In this document: in pieces, positions 1 through 9,026 of the stretch
Position numbering within the stretch: the stretch's first letter is position 1
Layout: every line of letters starts with the position of its first letter
Source: Pseudomonas luteola NBRC 103146
GTDB lineage: Bacteria > Pseudomonadota > Gammaproteobacteria > Pseudomonadales > Pseudomonadaceae
Direction: 5' to 3'
Assembly: GCF_002091675.1 (NCBI RefSeq)
Contig: NZ_BDAE01000010.1
Span: 1-64,000, forward strand
DNA length: 64,000 bases
Program-made: the position numbers and the translations under genes
Notes under the pieces: generated by a model
Databases searched by the model: none
What the model was told of the DNA's origin: nothing
What the model saw: the letters and a program-made list of their open reading frames with translations, nothing else

Positions 1-153
1 AGCAGAAATAAAGGCGATGGGCTTTTCTTTCTGCGTGGCCTGCAAGAACTGCTTATTTGCTTCCGCCTGTCTGCTTACTGAGGCTAGGCCTCTTCTTTTC
101 AGGAAAAAGCTCTTTCCCGATAAACAGTCACGAACTCCCTCTCGCTTGCTCAC
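1..153 (-). CDS. Possible N-terminal fragment of an unknown gene running off the left edge
   Basis: A minus-strand frame is open from a GTG at 151-153 to the window edge, giving 51 residues rich in Lys, Arg and Gln (it begins MSKREGVRD). An in-frame stop lies directly upstream of the GTG and I see no convincing ribosome binding site, so both the start and the gene are uncertain. I do not recognise the family. It would be divergent from the small gene at 188. Confidence 0.3.
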   Translation of the reverse strand, partial: MSKREGVRDCLSGKSFFLKRRGLASVSRQAEANKQFLQATQKEKPIAFISA

Positions 154-187
154 TCAACTAGATACAAGCATTGAGTGAGGTGGATTT

Positions 188-436
188 ATGTTTGCTGCTA
201 TTGGTTCTGGTTTTGTTATTGGGGAAGTTCCTGGCTTTGCCTTTCAAGTCAAAGGTGATGCTAAGGAGACAATTGCTGAGCAATTAGCCGCTTGGCTAAA
301 TGGCCTTATCACCTCTCACGTAAAACTTTTTGAAAAGCCAGCGTCTCAGGATTCGTTATTGACTTTGAAAAAGATGATTGAACGAGAGTTCGAAAGCAGT
401 ACGGAAGTAGTGCCCTTGTTGATCAGCTCGATATAG
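188..436 (+). CDS. Small hypothetical protein, 82 aa
   Basis: The ATG is preceded by a good GAGGTGG Shine-Dalgarno sequence about 7 nt upstream, and a strong intrinsic terminator follows the stop, so this is a plausible one-gene unit. The N-terminal 25 residues are hydrophobic and Gly-rich. The middle is likely helical, and the rest is mixed and charged. I do not recognise a domain and assign no function. Confidence 0.55.
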   Translation: MFAAIGSGFVIGEVPGFAFQVKGDAKETIAEQLAAWLNGLITSHVKLFEKPASQDSLLTLKKMIEREFESSTEVVPLLISSI

Positions 437-450
437 CGAAGAGATAAATA

Positions 451-476
451 AAACCGACCTTAATAGGTCGGTTTTT
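451..476 (+). terminator. Intrinsic terminator of the 82-aa gene
   Basis: A perfect 10-bp stem (451-460 with 465-474) has a 4-nt TAAT loop and runs into a T tract. It lies 15 nt after the stop of the preceding plus-strand gene. The A-rich left arm would also give a T tract on the minus strand, so it may serve the gene at 486-701 as well. Confidence 0.85.
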
Positions 477-485
477 ATTAGCCGC

Positions 486-701
486 TCAGGCGTGGAAGGA
501 GCGAGCTTTATGAGATAGGCTTGAAAGATGCTGCGGAGGTTCTGAGCCAGTAGGCTTTACTGTAACCGGCTTGTCTGTTTCAGAGTGCGAATGTCTATGA
601 TGCCGTGGAGATCGGCTTATTCTAAGCATTGCCCATAACATCGTACCGGCTAATGCGAGCCATCCGATAATCAATAATACTATATAGGCTGCTGGGCTCA
701 T
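486..701 (-). CDS. Small single-span membrane protein, 71 aa, unknown
   Basis: There is one clear transmembrane segment at about residues 5-27 (AAYIVLLIIGWLALAGTMLW). A basic, His- and Ser-rich tail follows and is probably cytoplasmic. No enzyme motif is visible. It lies downstream of pit on the same strand, with about 165 bp and a hairpin between them, so co-transcription is not obvious. Small proteins of this type often modulate a transporter or complex, but nothing here shows a partner. Confidence 0.5.
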   Translation of the reverse strand: MSPAAYIVLLIIGWLALAGTMLWAMLRISRSPRHHRHSHSETDKPVTVKPTGSEPPQHLSSLSHKARSFHA

Positions 702-823
702 GGCGTCACCATACTGCTCAAGCGTATTGATATCCCTTAAAGGGGCTATACCTATACAGACTCGCTAAAGCAAGAGATGTTTAGAGCTTCTACAGGAATT
801 CGACGAGTAGTCGCCTGAGGCGA

Positions 824-856
824 GTAGCTAACTAGCAATCATAGCTAGTTAGCTAC
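824..856. terminator. Perfect 12-bp hairpin after pit
   Basis: The arms 824-835 and 845-856 are exact reverse complements around a 9-nt loop, 13 nt beyond the pit stop codon. There is no T tract, so it may stabilise the 3' end or act as a weak terminator of pit. A second small inverted repeat (TCGCCT/AGGCGA) sits just beyond it. Confidence 0.45.
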
Positions 857-868
857 CAAGCTAAGATC

Positions 869-2338
869 TCACCCAATAAACTGGTTGGACAACCAGAAAA
901 GGGCAGCTGAAAGCAGCATCGAGGCGGGGAGAGTTAGTACCCAAGCTAATAGAATATTACGTACCGTACCGCCCTGCAGACCGCTGCGGTTGGCGATCAT
1001 TGTGCCTGCTACACCAGAAGATAGAACGTGTGTAGTGGATACGGGCAGACTATAAATGTTCGCGGCGCCGATGGCGATTACGGCAGTAAACTGCGCGCTG
1101 ACACCTTGTGCATACGTCATTCCTTGCCGGCCTATCTTTTCACCTACTGTCAGTACCACTCGCTTCCAACCGACCATGGTTCCGATCCCTAGAGCCAATG
1201 CTACTGCGATGATCACCCAGTACGGAGCATATTCTGTTGTGCTGGTAAGGTCTTTACGCAGCCTGTTCAGATCTTCAACATCGCGGCCTTCCAGAACGGG
1301 AAGCTTGCTAATTTTCTTTGCGGAATCGTCCAGGCAAAGCAAATAGCGGCGTACTTGGGTCCGCTGATCCACGGTCATGGCGCGATAGTCGGTCACACCA
1401 TTCAGATTGCTTAACAACGCATTAAGTGTAGGGATTGTAAGCCTGGTTTCACAGCTGAACTCTTCAGGAAGATCCCGATTGCCAGTTGTGTAATCCAAGT
1501 ACTCCTTCAGAACACTCGATTGACGCTCGTAGAACTGACCCAAGTGAATAGCCGCATCACGGGTGCGTTCAATCTGATAGGTGGTGCTAGTCAGATCCAA
1601 GACGAACTTACCTGGCACGATGCCTATGAGTACCAGCATGATGAGGCCAATCCCTTTTTGGCCGTCATTGGAGCCATGCACGAAGCTCATACCCATGGCC
1701 GAGATGACTAGCATCAAACGGTTCCAGAAAGGTGGATGCTTTTTTGAGTCTATTTCGCGGCGTTGCTCAGGTGTCTTATGCATTTTGGAACGGGGGCGCC
1801 AGCGCTTTAGACCTATAAGAATAGCGCCTGCCAGTACAAAACCTGCTATTGGAGAGGCAATAAGCGAAAGGCCGATATCAATTACCTTCTGCCAGTTAAC
1901 GCCCTCGCTTAAGGGGATACCTGTGATAAGGGAGTTAGTAAGGCCAACACCCAAAATTGAGCCGATCAGAGTGTGAGAGCTAGAAGCTGGTATACCGAAA
2001 TACCAAGTGCCTAGGTTCCAGGTAATGGCAGCAGCCAAAAGCGAAAAGACCATCGCGAGGCCATGACCTGTGTTCACATTAATGAGTAGATCGACTGGCA
2101 AGAGGTGAACAATGGCATAGGCAACACCAACACCACCAAACAGAACGCCCAGGAAATTGAATATACCTGAGAACATAACCGCTAAATGAGGCGGCATTGC
2201 CTTGGTGTAAATGACGGTTGCGACAGCATTTGCGGTGTCATGAAAACCGTTAATGAATTCAAATGTCAGCACGAAAGCCAAGGCAAGAACCAGACTAATG
2301 CCTACCCAGACATCTAGCCCGCTGAAGAGATCGAACAT
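869..2338 (-). CDS. pitA: PiT-family inorganic phosphate transporter
   Basis: This 489-residue inner-membrane protein would import phosphate as a metal-phosphate complex driven by protons. Both PiT signature repeats are visible: GFHDTANAVA near residue 31 and, in the second half, a GANIYSLPVSTTH region that matches GIPASSSHTLIG in the first half. A HGSNDGQKG segment near residue 222 is the internal counterpart of the first motif. About ten membrane segments flank a hydrophilic central loop of roughly residues 240-370, as in E. coli PitA. The usual DUF47/PhoU-like partner is not adjacent. Family assignment is firm; pitA versus pitB is not resolved. Confidence 0.93.
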   Translation of the reverse strand: MFDLFSGLDVWVGISLVLALAFVLTFEFINGFHDTANAVATVIYTKAMPPHLAVMFSGIFNFLGVLFGGVGVAYAIVHLLPVDLLINVNTGHGLAMVFSLLAAAITWNLGTWYFGIPASSSHTLIGSILGVGLTNSLITGIPLSEGVNWQKVIDIGLSLIASPIAGFVLAGAILIGLKRWRPRSKMHKTPEQRREIDSKKHPPFWNRLMLVISAMGMSFVHGSNDGQKGIGLIMLVLIGIVPGKFVLDLTSTTYQIERTRDAAIHLGQFYERQSSVLKEYLDYTTGNRDLPEEFSCETRLTIPTLNALLSNLNGVTDYRAMTVDQRTQVRRYLLCLDDSAKKISKLPVLEGRDVEDLNRLRKDLTSTTEYAPYWVIIAVALALGIGTMVGWKRVVLTVGEKIGRQGMTYAQGVSAQFTAVIAIGAANIYSLPVSTTHVLSSGVAGTMIANRSGLQGGTVRNILLAWVLTLPASMLLSAALFWLSNQFIG

Positions 2339-2422
2339 ATCGTTTCATCGACAGTTGAAAGGCAGCAATTATGTCAGAAAGCAGCCAGACAACTGACCCT
2401 TTGTGTAATAAATGGGTAATAT

Positions 2423-2779
2423 TCAGTCGCCGCGGTATTCGCAGCCGCTTGTGCAGGTCTCGTGAACACGGACCCGAGAGAGTTCGGGTAACTGTGGTTT
2501 CAGTTCACGCCAAATCCAGATTGCCAGATTTTCACTAGTCGGGTTCTCTAAACCCTGAATATCGTTCAGATAGTAGTGATCGAGTCTCTCATAGATAGGC
2601 TTGAAGATCGCTTTGATATCAGCAAAATCCCGTAGCCAGCCTGTGTGGGGATCAACCGGCCCTTCAAGATAGATGGCTACTTTGAAGGAGTGCCCATGTA
2701 GGCGCCCACACTTATGTCCTTCTGGAACATTAGGTAGGAAATGGGCTGCTTCGAAGGTGAATTCTTTAAAAATTTCCAC
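2423..2779 (-). CDS. queD: 6-carboxytetrahydropterin synthase QueD
   Basis: QueD converts 7,8-dihydroneopterin triphosphate to 6-carboxy-5,6,7,8-tetrahydropterin, the second step of queuosine/preQ0 synthesis. The protein has the normal 118-residue length. The zinc histidines are in FEAAHFLP (H13) and in GRLHGHSF (HGH near residues 29-31). The catalytic Cys is in KCGRLHG near residue 24, and the conserved Glu lies in [11 protein letters not shown] near the C-terminus. FolE, which makes the pathway's first intermediate, is encoded about 50 kb away in this window. It is a single gene 84 bp upstream of pit in the direction of transcription. Confidence 0.93.
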   Translation of the reverse strand: MEIFKEFTFEAAHFLPNVPEGHKCGRLHGHSFKVAIYLEGPVDPHTGWLRDFADIKAIFKPIYERLDHYYLNDIQGLENPTSENLAIWIWRELKPQLPELSRVRVHETCTSGCEYRGD

Positions 2780-3135
2780 GTGATCAGCTCGAACTACCGC
2801 GACATGCGGTTCTGATGGGCGCGGAGTTTAACAGTTTCGTCATAATTTTTTCGACTTCTCATGTTTTATATCCCACTTCGCCGACTGACTGCGCTTATCG
2901 GTAAGGTGTACCTGAAGATCACATGATTCATGTTAGACGAATACGAGCGGGCTGTAGAGGCGTGAATAGAGGGAGAAGCAACCTGTGAAGATGCTCTTGG
3001 TTGAAGCAAAAGCGGTTTCTAATCAAGCATTTTTTTATGATTAACAATTATGGACATTCGGTGCTCGCTGAAAGTCGTTGCGCTGTGATAGCAAGCAAGG
3101 CAGGCTCGCGGCTTTAATCATGTATGAGGGGTCCC
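2780..3135. other. Intergenic region without a recognised gene
   Basis: These 356 bp separate divergent queD and the membrane-protein gene at 3136. I see no ORF with coding character and no tRNA or preQ1-riboswitch-like pseudoknot that I could support. It presumably holds both promoters. Confidence 0.5.
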
Positions 3136-3771
3136 GTGGCAAAGAACGTATCAACGGAATCGCCAACCAAGCTCACTTTTTGGGTGCTTATTGGAATTGC
3201 TGCAGTGCTGGTAATGCTCGCTGTACTTGGTAATCAGCTCGGATGGGAGCTGATACATATTGGTTATGACTCAATGTCGCTACCCAATGGACTGGAGGCG
3301 GGTACACATGGGTATGTTGTCAATGGCCTGACATCGTTATTGTTCGCCTTGGCACTTACAACTGCAGTCACTGCTGCTTTCATAAAGGCGGGAGGGCGTT
3401 ATCGCGCACGACTGCCTGTACCCGTTACAGCGCTGATCATGTGGCTGCTTTTTAACGTATTGCTGGTGATTTTTTACCCATCCGCGCTTGAAGTGCAGGT
3501 CAGACATTACAGCGGTCCAGCCTTTATTGACTTCTTTTCCTTGAGGGACCGCAAGGGAAGTTTTCAAGGCAGCGCTGACAAAAGCCAAATGCTTACGTAC
3601 TACCAGGACTGTGCCGCCCGTAGCGAGCAATGCCCTGTTTATGAGTGCGTGACTGAAAAGCAATGGTGGTTTGGTGGTTTTCAGAAGATTCAGGGTTTCT
3701 ATCCTGGCTTGGATATTGAAAACCAAAAAAAGCTGCTTGACCAATATTGCCAAACAGCTCTTTTGAAATAG
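3136..3771 (+). CDS. Predicted inner-membrane protein, unknown function
   Basis: I chose the GTG at 3136 because GAGGGG lies 4 nt upstream of it; an in-frame ATG 12 nt earlier (3124) has no such site. The 211-residue product has three hydrophobic spans: about residues 14-34, 65-85 and 98-120 from the GTG. A long C-terminal hydrophilic domain follows with four spaced cysteines (CAARSEQC, YECV, QYCQ) that could form disulfides outside the cytoplasm. I do not recognise the family. Its stop is 2 nt from the convergent ABC exporter stop, with no terminator between them. Confidence 0.65.
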   Translation: MAKNVSTESPTKLTFWVLIGIAAVLVMLAVLGNQLGWELIHIGYDSMSLPNGLEAGTHGYVVNGLTSLLFALALTTAVTAAFIKAGGRYRARLPVPVTALIMWLLFNVLLVIFYPSALEVQVRHYSGPAFIDFFSLRDRKGSFQGSADKSQMLTYYQDCAARSEQCPVYECVTEKQWWFGGFQKIQGFYPGLDIENQKKLLDQYCQTALLK

Positions 3772-3773
3772 CC

Positions 3774-5609
3774 TCAGCTTTCTCCTACGAATCCGCCCGT
3801 CTGGTGATGCCATAGACGGGCATATAACCCTCCTTGAGCAATCAATTCTTCATGGGAGCCAGTTTCAACGATCTGGCCTTTATTCATCACAACAAGTCGG
3901 TCCATACGTGCGATGGTAGAGAGACGGTGAGCGATGGCTATCACAGTCTTGCCTTTCATAAGCGTTTCGAGACTTTCCTGAATGGCAGCCTCGACCTCTG
4001 AGTCCAGTGCTGATGTTGCCTCATCCAGCAGAAGAATAGGCGCGTCCTTGAGTAGGGTGCGTGCAATCGCAATACGCTGGCGTTGCCCGCCGGACAACTT
4101 GACCCCACGCTCGCCTACTTGCGCATCGAGCCCGGTTCGTCCTTGCGCATCAGTCAGTAATGGAATGAATTCATCTGCTCTAGCCTTATGTACGGCTGCT
4201 TGAATTTCTTCGTCTGTTGCATTGGGTCGGCCATACGTCAGGTTCTCGCGAATCGAGCGATGCAGTAGTGATGTGTCTTGAGTTACGACACCTATGTTGC
4301 TGCGAAGGCTTTCCTGAGTGACGTGAGCAATATCCTGGCCATCAATCAAGATTTGCCCTTTTTCCAAGTCATACAGGCGAAGCAGGACGTTAACCAGCGT
4401 GGATTTCCCTGCGCCAGAGGGTCCGACAAGGCCTATTTTCTCTCCGGGCTTTACGTCTAGGTTAAGGTTTTCGATAACGCCACGGGTTTTGCCATAGTGA
4501 AAGGCAATCTCTTGAAAGCGGATTCCGCCTCGCTCAATCTCAAGTGGTTTGGCACTGCTTTGATCAATGACGGTGCGGGGGCGTGAAATAGTTTCCAGGC
4601 CATCCTGAACCATACCAATGTTTTCGAAGATGCCATTGACTACCCACATGATCCAGCCGGACATGTTGTTGATACGGATGACAAGTCCTGTAGAAAGAGC
4701 AATCGCTCCGATTGAGATAAGACCGTTATGCCAAAGCCACAGGGCAAGTCCCGTCGTTCCGGCGATTAGGAAGCCGTTCAACAGGGAAATAGTGACACCC
4801 ATAGCGGTAATCAGACGTGACGCATAGCGAGCTTTTTCTGTTTGTTCTGCCATGGCTTCATGAGCGTAGTCTTCCTCTTGCCGAGTATGAGCAAAGAGTT
4901 TGAGCGTCATGATGTTTGTGTAGCCATCAACAATCCGTCCGGACAGTTTTGAGCGTGCTTCGGACGAGATGACGGATCGCTCCTTGGTCTTGGGTACGAA
5001 GTACCAAAGGGTAAGGATGTACGCGATGATCCAAATAATCAGGGGAGCCATAAGCCAGACGTCAGCCTGGGCAAAAAGAACCAGGGCGCTGCCGGCGTAG
5101 ATAAGTACATGCCAGATGGCATCCACTGCCTGGACAGCGGAGTCCCGTAGCGAGGCTCCGGTTTGCATAATACGGTTGGCAATACGACCTGCAAAATCGT
5201 TATGGAAGAAGCTGAGGCTCTGCTTCAAGACATAGCGATGATTTTGCCAACGAATCAGTGTAGTCAGGCTAGGAGTAATGGTTTGATGGACCAGCAGGTC
5301 ATGCAGGCTGATAAAAAGTGGACGCAACAAGAGTGTAACGACTGCCATCCAGACTAGTTCATGGCCATGCTCCTGAAAGAAAACCGTGCTGTTAGCAGAA
5401 CTCTGTGCCAAGTCGACGATTCGACCCAGGAAGCTGAAGAGTGCGACTTCGATAAGGGAACCTACTAGGCCCACTACCAATAGAAAGAGAAAAGCAGGCC
5501 AGGCCTGTTTAAGGTAGTGGATGTAGAACCGCATTACGTTGCTGGGAGGTGTTTCGTCGGAGGCAGGCTTGAAGGGATCAATAATAGTTTCAAACAGGCG
5601 AAAAACCAT
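3774..5609 (-). CDS. ABC exporter, fused permease and ATPase
   Basis: This 611-residue half-transporter has an N-terminal membrane domain (about residues 25-325) and a C-terminal nucleotide-binding domain. Motifs seen are Walker A GPSGAGKST, the signature LSGGQRQR and Walker B ILLLDEATSALD, followed by the switch His in IAIAHRLST. The architecture is that of MsbA/MdlB-like exporters, which work as dimers exporting lipids, drugs or peptides. Context does not reveal the substrate. It is not in an obvious operon: ppiA upstream on the same strand is 121 bp away, with a hairpin between. Confidence 0.88.
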   Translation of the reverse strand: MVFRLFETIIDPFKPASDETPPSNVMRFYIHYLKQAWPAFLFLLVVGLVGSLIEVALFSFLGRIVDLAQSSANSTVFFQEHGHELVWMAVVTLLLRPLFISLHDLLVHQTITPSLTTLIRWQNHRYVLKQSLSFFHNDFAGRIANRIMQTGASLRDSAVQAVDAIWHVLIYAGSALVLFAQADVWLMAPLIIWIIAYILTLWYFVPKTKERSVISSEARSKLSGRIVDGYTNIMTLKLFAHTRQEEDYAHEAMAEQTEKARYASRLITAMGVTISLLNGFLIAGTTGLALWLWHNGLISIGAIALSTGLVIRINNMSGWIMWVVNGIFENIGMVQDGLETISRPRTVIDQSSAKPLEIERGGIRFQEIAFHYGKTRGVIENLNLDVKPGEKIGLVGPSGAGKSTLVNVLLRLYDLEKGQILIDGQDIAHVTQESLRSNIGVVTQDTSLLHRSIRENLTYGRPNATDEEIQAAVHKARADEFIPLLTDAQGRTGLDAQVGERGVKLSGGQRQRIAIARTLLKDAPILLLDEATSALDSEVEAAIQESLETLMKGKTVIAIAHRLSTIARMDRLVVMNKGQIVETGSHEELIAQGGLYARLWHHQTGGFVGES

Positions 5610-5678
5610 ATGCGCTCTCGTTGCCGTTCAGTGTATGCGGCAGGAAGCCGCGCTGTCTTAAGCCTGATCCTCAGAGGC

Positions 5679-5713
5679 GTGTGACTGCCTGTCAGCAGAA
5701 TAAGCAGTCACAC
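5679..5713. terminator. 10-bp hairpin between ppiA and the ABC exporter
   Basis: GTGTGACTGC at 5679-5688 pairs exactly with 5704-5713 across a 15-nt loop. It is 18 nt past the ppiA stop. The minus strand has no clear T tract after it, so it may be a weak terminator or a 3'-end stabiliser. Confidence 0.45.
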
Positions 5714-5730
5714 TTTAATCGGAAGCAGGC

Positions 5731-6282
5731 TTATGATCTTTTGGCCGCGAGGATCAAAATCGGTTCGCGTGGAACGTTCTGGAACATGCCTTTGTTAACA
5801 GTCGAGATACCGGCGATCTTATCTACTACGTCCATGCCGCGAGTAACTTTTGCGAAGACGGCATAACCAAAATCCCGCTGGCCATGATCAAGAAAGGCAT
5901 TGTCTGAGACGTTGATGAAAAACTGGCTGGTTGCCGAATTGACCGCTGCGGTGCGTGCCATGGATACGGTACCGCGTGTGTTTTTAAGTCCATTGTCCGC
6001 TTCGTTGCGAATAGGGGCTTGTGTGTCTTTCTGCTGCATGTCCTGGGTAAATCCGCCGCCCTGGATCATGAAGCCTGGAATGACGCGATGGAAGATGGTG
6101 CCTTTGTAAAAACCTGAATCTACGTAAGAAAGAAAATTCTGTACGCTGACAGGCGCTTTTTGTGCATCCAGTTCCAGTTCAATTTCGCCCTGGTTGGTGG
6201 TCAGCACGACATGAGGATTTTCGGCAGCCCAGGCAGAAGAAGCCAGTACAAGCGTGGCGGCAGTAAAGAAAGCTTTGAGCAT
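5731..6282 (-). CDS. ppiA: Periplasmic peptidyl-prolyl cis-trans isomerase (cyclophilin)
   Basis: The 183-residue protein starts with a typical Sec signal peptide ending at SSAWA (about residue 19), which places it in the periplasm. The cyclophilin core shows [13 protein letters not shown], with the catalytic Arg in FHRV, then [11 protein letters not shown] and the [14 protein letters not shown] block. It would speed proline isomerisation during folding of exported proteins. Length and domain are normal for bacterial PpiA. The name ppiA rather than another cyclophilin rests on the signal peptide and compact loop structure. Confidence 0.92.
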   Translation of the reverse strand: MLKAFFTAATLVLASSAWAAENPHVVLTTNQGEIELELDAQKAPVSVQNFLSYVDSGFYKGTIFHRVIPGFMIQGGGFTQDMQQKDTQAPIRNEADNGLKNTRGTVSMARTAAVNSATSQFFINVSDNAFLDHGQRDFGYAVFAKVTRGMDVVDKIAGISTVNKGMFQNVPREPILILAAKRS

Positions 6283-6345
6283 AAGCGCTCCTTTTGGGTT
6301 TAGGGTTGGTTATGTATGAGCGTAGCGCGGTTTGCATGGCACTTA

Positions 6346-7245
6346 TCAAGACTGGCCATGCCCTGTACCTTGTTTCTTGATCAGTTCAACCAGTATCTGA
6401 GAGGCAGGACCGAGCGGGCGCTCTCGACTCTGATACATATAAAAAGGATGGAAGCGGTTACCTCCTTGGCTCAGCGAAAGAGGTTTTAGCGTACCTTCAT
6501 TGATTTCGCGCTCGATAGAATGACGAGGTAGCCAGGCGAACCCCAGCCCATTGCGGACAAAAGTGGCGGCTGTAGCAAGGCTCCCGACGGTCCAGCGCTG
6601 TTCCGCGCCCAGCCAGCCAGCGTCTCGTGGTTGGGTGCGACCGGAATCTCGTATGACAATCTGCATCTGAGCCTCAAGGTCCTGAAACGTCAGCTCACGC
6701 TGCAGTCGATGCAGATGATGATCTGGATGGGCGACTGCGACGAATTCAACTGTACCCAAGCCTGCGCCTAGGTGAGCCGCAATATTCAGACCGCTGATAG
6801 CAAGATCGGCCATGCCTTCAAGTAAGGCTTCCTCTACACCAGACAGTACCTCTTCCCTCAGGCGAACCCGGCATCCACGGCTTTGTGGCATGAATTCGGT
6901 CAGTGCGCTGACCAAACGGGAAGTAGGGTAGGCTGCATCGACTACCAGGCGTACCTCTGCTTCCCAGCCTTGCTCCATATGGTGGGCAAGCTCTTCCAGC
7001 TGGCTGGCCTGTTTAACCAGTTGGCGTGAGCGCCTTAGCAAGACGTCTCCGGCTTCTGTCAGTACCGCCTTGCGCCCCTCGATGCGTAGCAGCGGAACGC
7101 CCAGCTGCTCCTGCATGCGCGCGACTGTATAACTGATGGATGACTGAGAGCGATGTAGCATCTCGGCAGCTTGTGCGAAACCGCCGTGGTCAACCACTGA
7201 CTGTAAGGTGCGCCATTGGTCTAGCGTAACTCGAGGAGCCTTCAT
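6346..7245 (-). CDS. LysR-family transcriptional regulator
   Basis: The 299-residue protein has an N-terminal winged helix-turn-helix (about residues 8-65; GGFAQAAEMLHRSQSSISYT is the recognition region). A periplasmic-binding-like effector domain starts near residue 92. It is divergent from the azoreductase-like gene at 7400, the usual arrangement when a LysR regulator controls its neighbour. An AT-rich inverted repeat in the shared 154-bp gap is the likely operator. The inducer is unknown. By analogy with other LysR/azoR pairs it may respond to quinone or electrophile stress, which is inference only. Confidence 0.87.
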   Translation of the reverse strand: MKAPRVTLDQWRTLQSVVDHGGFAQAAEMLHRSQSSISYTVARMQEQLGVPLLRIEGRKAVLTEAGDVLLRRSRQLVKQASQLEELAHHMEQGWEAEVRLVVDAAYPTSRLVSALTEFMPQSRGCRVRLREEVLSGVEEALLEGMADLAISGLNIAAHLGAGLGTVEFVAVAHPDHHLHRLQRELTFQDLEAQMQIVIRDSGRTQPRDAGWLGAEQRWTVGSLATAATFVRNGLGFAWLPRHSIEREINEGTLKPLSLSQGGNRFHPFYMYQSRERPLGPASQILVELIKKQGTGHGQS

Positions 7246-7290
7246 ACCTATTCCTTAGCGAATCGGGCAGCGTAAACGCCATGATAAGAC

Positions 7291-7358
7291 ATTGTTATAT
7301 CAATAAAGTTGATTGGTATTAGCTATAAATTCCGTTTTTATATCAACTTAATTGTTAT
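7291..7358. promoter_or_regulatory. Candidate LysR operator and divergent promoter
   Basis: A 13-bp inverted repeat (CAATAAAGTTGAT at 7301-7313 and its partner at 7342-7354, one mismatch) lies between the LysR gene and azoR. Two direct copies of ATTGTTAT (7291-7298 and 7351-7358) overlap it. LysR proteins typically bind two such half regions as a tetramer. Binding is inferred from the symmetry and position. Confidence 0.55.
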
Positions 7359-7399
7359 TAAGCTGTGCTCATTCTCCCATTACAAAGGACGCCAGCATA

Positions 7400-8008
7400 A
7401 TGTCTCAGGTTCTCGTGATTGAAAGCAGTGCTCGTAAAGAAGGTTCGATTTCTCGTCAGATTACCGCTGAGTTCATCGAAGCGTGGCAGCATAAACATCC
7501 AGAAGACAAAATCTCGGTACGGGATGTTGCCGTTGATGTTATTCCTCACCTGGATGAAAACCTTCTGGCAGGTTGGATGAGCCCAGCCGAGACACATTCC
7601 GAGGCACAAAAAGCAGCTCTTGCACGTTCGAACGAGCTGACCCAAGAGCTGTTGGCAGCCGATGTTCTCGTACTGGCCGCACCCATGTACAACTTTGCTA
7701 TCCCTAGTACCCTGAAGGCCTGGCTGGATCATGTACTACGTGCAGGTGTGACGTTCAAGTACACTGAGCAGGGGCCCCAAGGGCTTCTTGAAGGCAAGCG
7801 CGCATATATTCTGACGGCGCGCGGTGGTGTTTACACCGGAAGTCCTGCAAATACCTTTGATCATCAGGAGCCTTACCTGCGGCAGGTGCTGGGCTTCATT
7901 GGCATTACTGATGTGACGTTTATCCATGTAGAGGGCGTTGCGATGGGGCCAGAAGCAATGGCCAAGGGACTGGAACTGGCGAAGGCTCAATTGGCCGAAG
8001 CACTCTAA
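7400..8008 (+). CDS. azoR: FMN-dependent NADH-azoreductase / quinone reductase
   Basis: The 202-residue flavodoxin-fold protein belongs to the AzoR (AcpD) family, which uses FMN and NAD(P)H for two-electron reduction of quinones, azo and nitro compounds in the cytoplasm. Visible features are the N-terminal IESSARKEGSIS phosphate-binding loop, the APMYNFAIPSTLKAWLD block that contacts FMN, and ARGGVY near residue 136. The start at 7400 follows an AAGGAC site; an upstream in-frame start at 7352 lies within the operator region and is unlikely. A UUCG-loop terminator follows, so it is probably a single-gene unit driven by the divergent LysR protein. Confidence 0.9.
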   Translation: MSQVLVIESSARKEGSISRQITAEFIEAWQHKHPEDKISVRDVAVDVIPHLDENLLAGWMSPAETHSEAQKAALARSNELTQELLAADVLVLAAPMYNFAIPSTLKAWLDHVLRAGVTFKYTEQGPQGLLEGKRAYILTARGGVYTGSPANTFDHQEPYLRQVLGFIGITDVTFIHVEGVAMGPEAMAKGLELAKAQLAEAL

Positions 8009-8032
8009 GTTCAGGCGTTTACCTTTGGATTG

Positions 8033-8056
8033 AGCCTCCTTCGGGAGGCTTTTTTT
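8033..8056 (+). terminator. Intrinsic terminator of azoR (UUCG tetraloop)
   Basis: AGCCTCC (8033-8039) pairs with GGAGGCT (8044-8050) around a TTCG loop and is followed by a run of T. This is a textbook rho-independent terminator 24 nt after the azoR stop. Confidence 0.92.
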
Positions 8057-8168
8057 CGTCTGGGCATTGGTTATTCCTGGTGTCTCGTGGATTCGGTATC
8101 AAGAGGTGAAGACTTTTCTGATGCTAAAAAGCGCGGTACTGTCGCGCAACTTTTGCTGAGTGGTCGTT

Positions 8169-9026
8169 ATGCCGTATCTGTTGTCTGTCACTGTACTTTG
8201 GGCGTTTTCCTTCAGCTTGATAGGGGAATACCTGGCCGGTAAGGTCGACAGTGATTTTGCTGTATTGATCAGAGTATTGCTGGCCGCCGCTGTGTTTCTG
8301 CCGTTTACTCGGTGGCGAGGTGTTGCGCCGCGCTTCATTGCAGGCTTGATGGTGGCGGGTGCCTTTCAATTCGGCATTACATACCTGTGCCTATACCGAA
8401 GCTTTGCAGTTCTGACGGTACCGGAAGTACTCCTTTTTACCGTACTGACGCCTATTTATGTGACGCTTTTGGATGATGTGGTGTGTCGCCGCTTCAATCC
8501 GTGGTCATTGGTCGCCGCTGTGGTGGCAGTTCTAGGGGCCGTCGTGATTCGCTTGGAGCGGCTCGAAGGTGAGTATCTGTCAGGATTTCTGTTGTTGCAG
8601 CTGGCCAATCTGACCTTCGCGGCAGGACAGGTATTGTGTAAATACCTGGTACAGCGTCATCCCTCGGATATCCCGCTGTATCACCGTTTTGGATACTTTT
8701 TCCTAGGCGCCTTACTGATTGCGCTGCCGTCATTTCTATTGTTTGGCAATCTGGAGCGTATGCCCCAAACAGCCGTACAGTGGGGCGTACTGATCTGGAT
8801 GGGACTGTTTGCCACGGCGCTGGGCATGTACTGGTGGACGATCGGCTCAACCCGGGTCAACGGCGGAACACTGGCGATTTTGAACGAACTGCATGTACCT
8901 GCCGGTCTAATCGTGAATATTCTTATCTGGAATCGAGATGTGGATCTTGTTCGGTTGCTATTGGGTGGTGGGGTTATCGTGGGCTCTTTGATGATCAATC
9001 GTTTGGGACGCAGGGCATTCGCATGA
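8169..9026 (+). CDS. EamA-family (DMT) permease
   Basis: The 285-residue protein consists of about ten hydrophobic segments in two EamA repeats, the architecture of drug/metabolite exporters. I use the ATG at 8169; a GTG three codons earlier is also possible. The stop overlaps the next gene's ATG (ATGA at 9023-9026), so it is translationally coupled to a second EamA protein. No substrate can be read from the sequence. Paired EamA genes sometimes act as heteromers, but these two differ in type and that is speculation. Confidence 0.82.
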   Translation: MPYLLSVTVLWAFSFSLIGEYLAGKVDSDFAVLIRVLLAAAVFLPFTRWRGVAPRFIAGLMVAGAFQFGITYLCLYRSFAVLTVPEVLLFTVLTPIYVTLLDDVVCRRFNPWSLVAAVVAVLGAVVIRLERLEGEYLSGFLLLQLANLTFAAGQVLCKYLVQRHPSDIPLYHRFGYFFLGALLIALPSFLLFGNLERMPQTAVQWGVLIWMGLFATALGMYWWTIGSTRVNGGTLAILNELHVPAGLIVNILIWNRDVDLVRLLLGGGVIVGSLMINRLGRRAFA

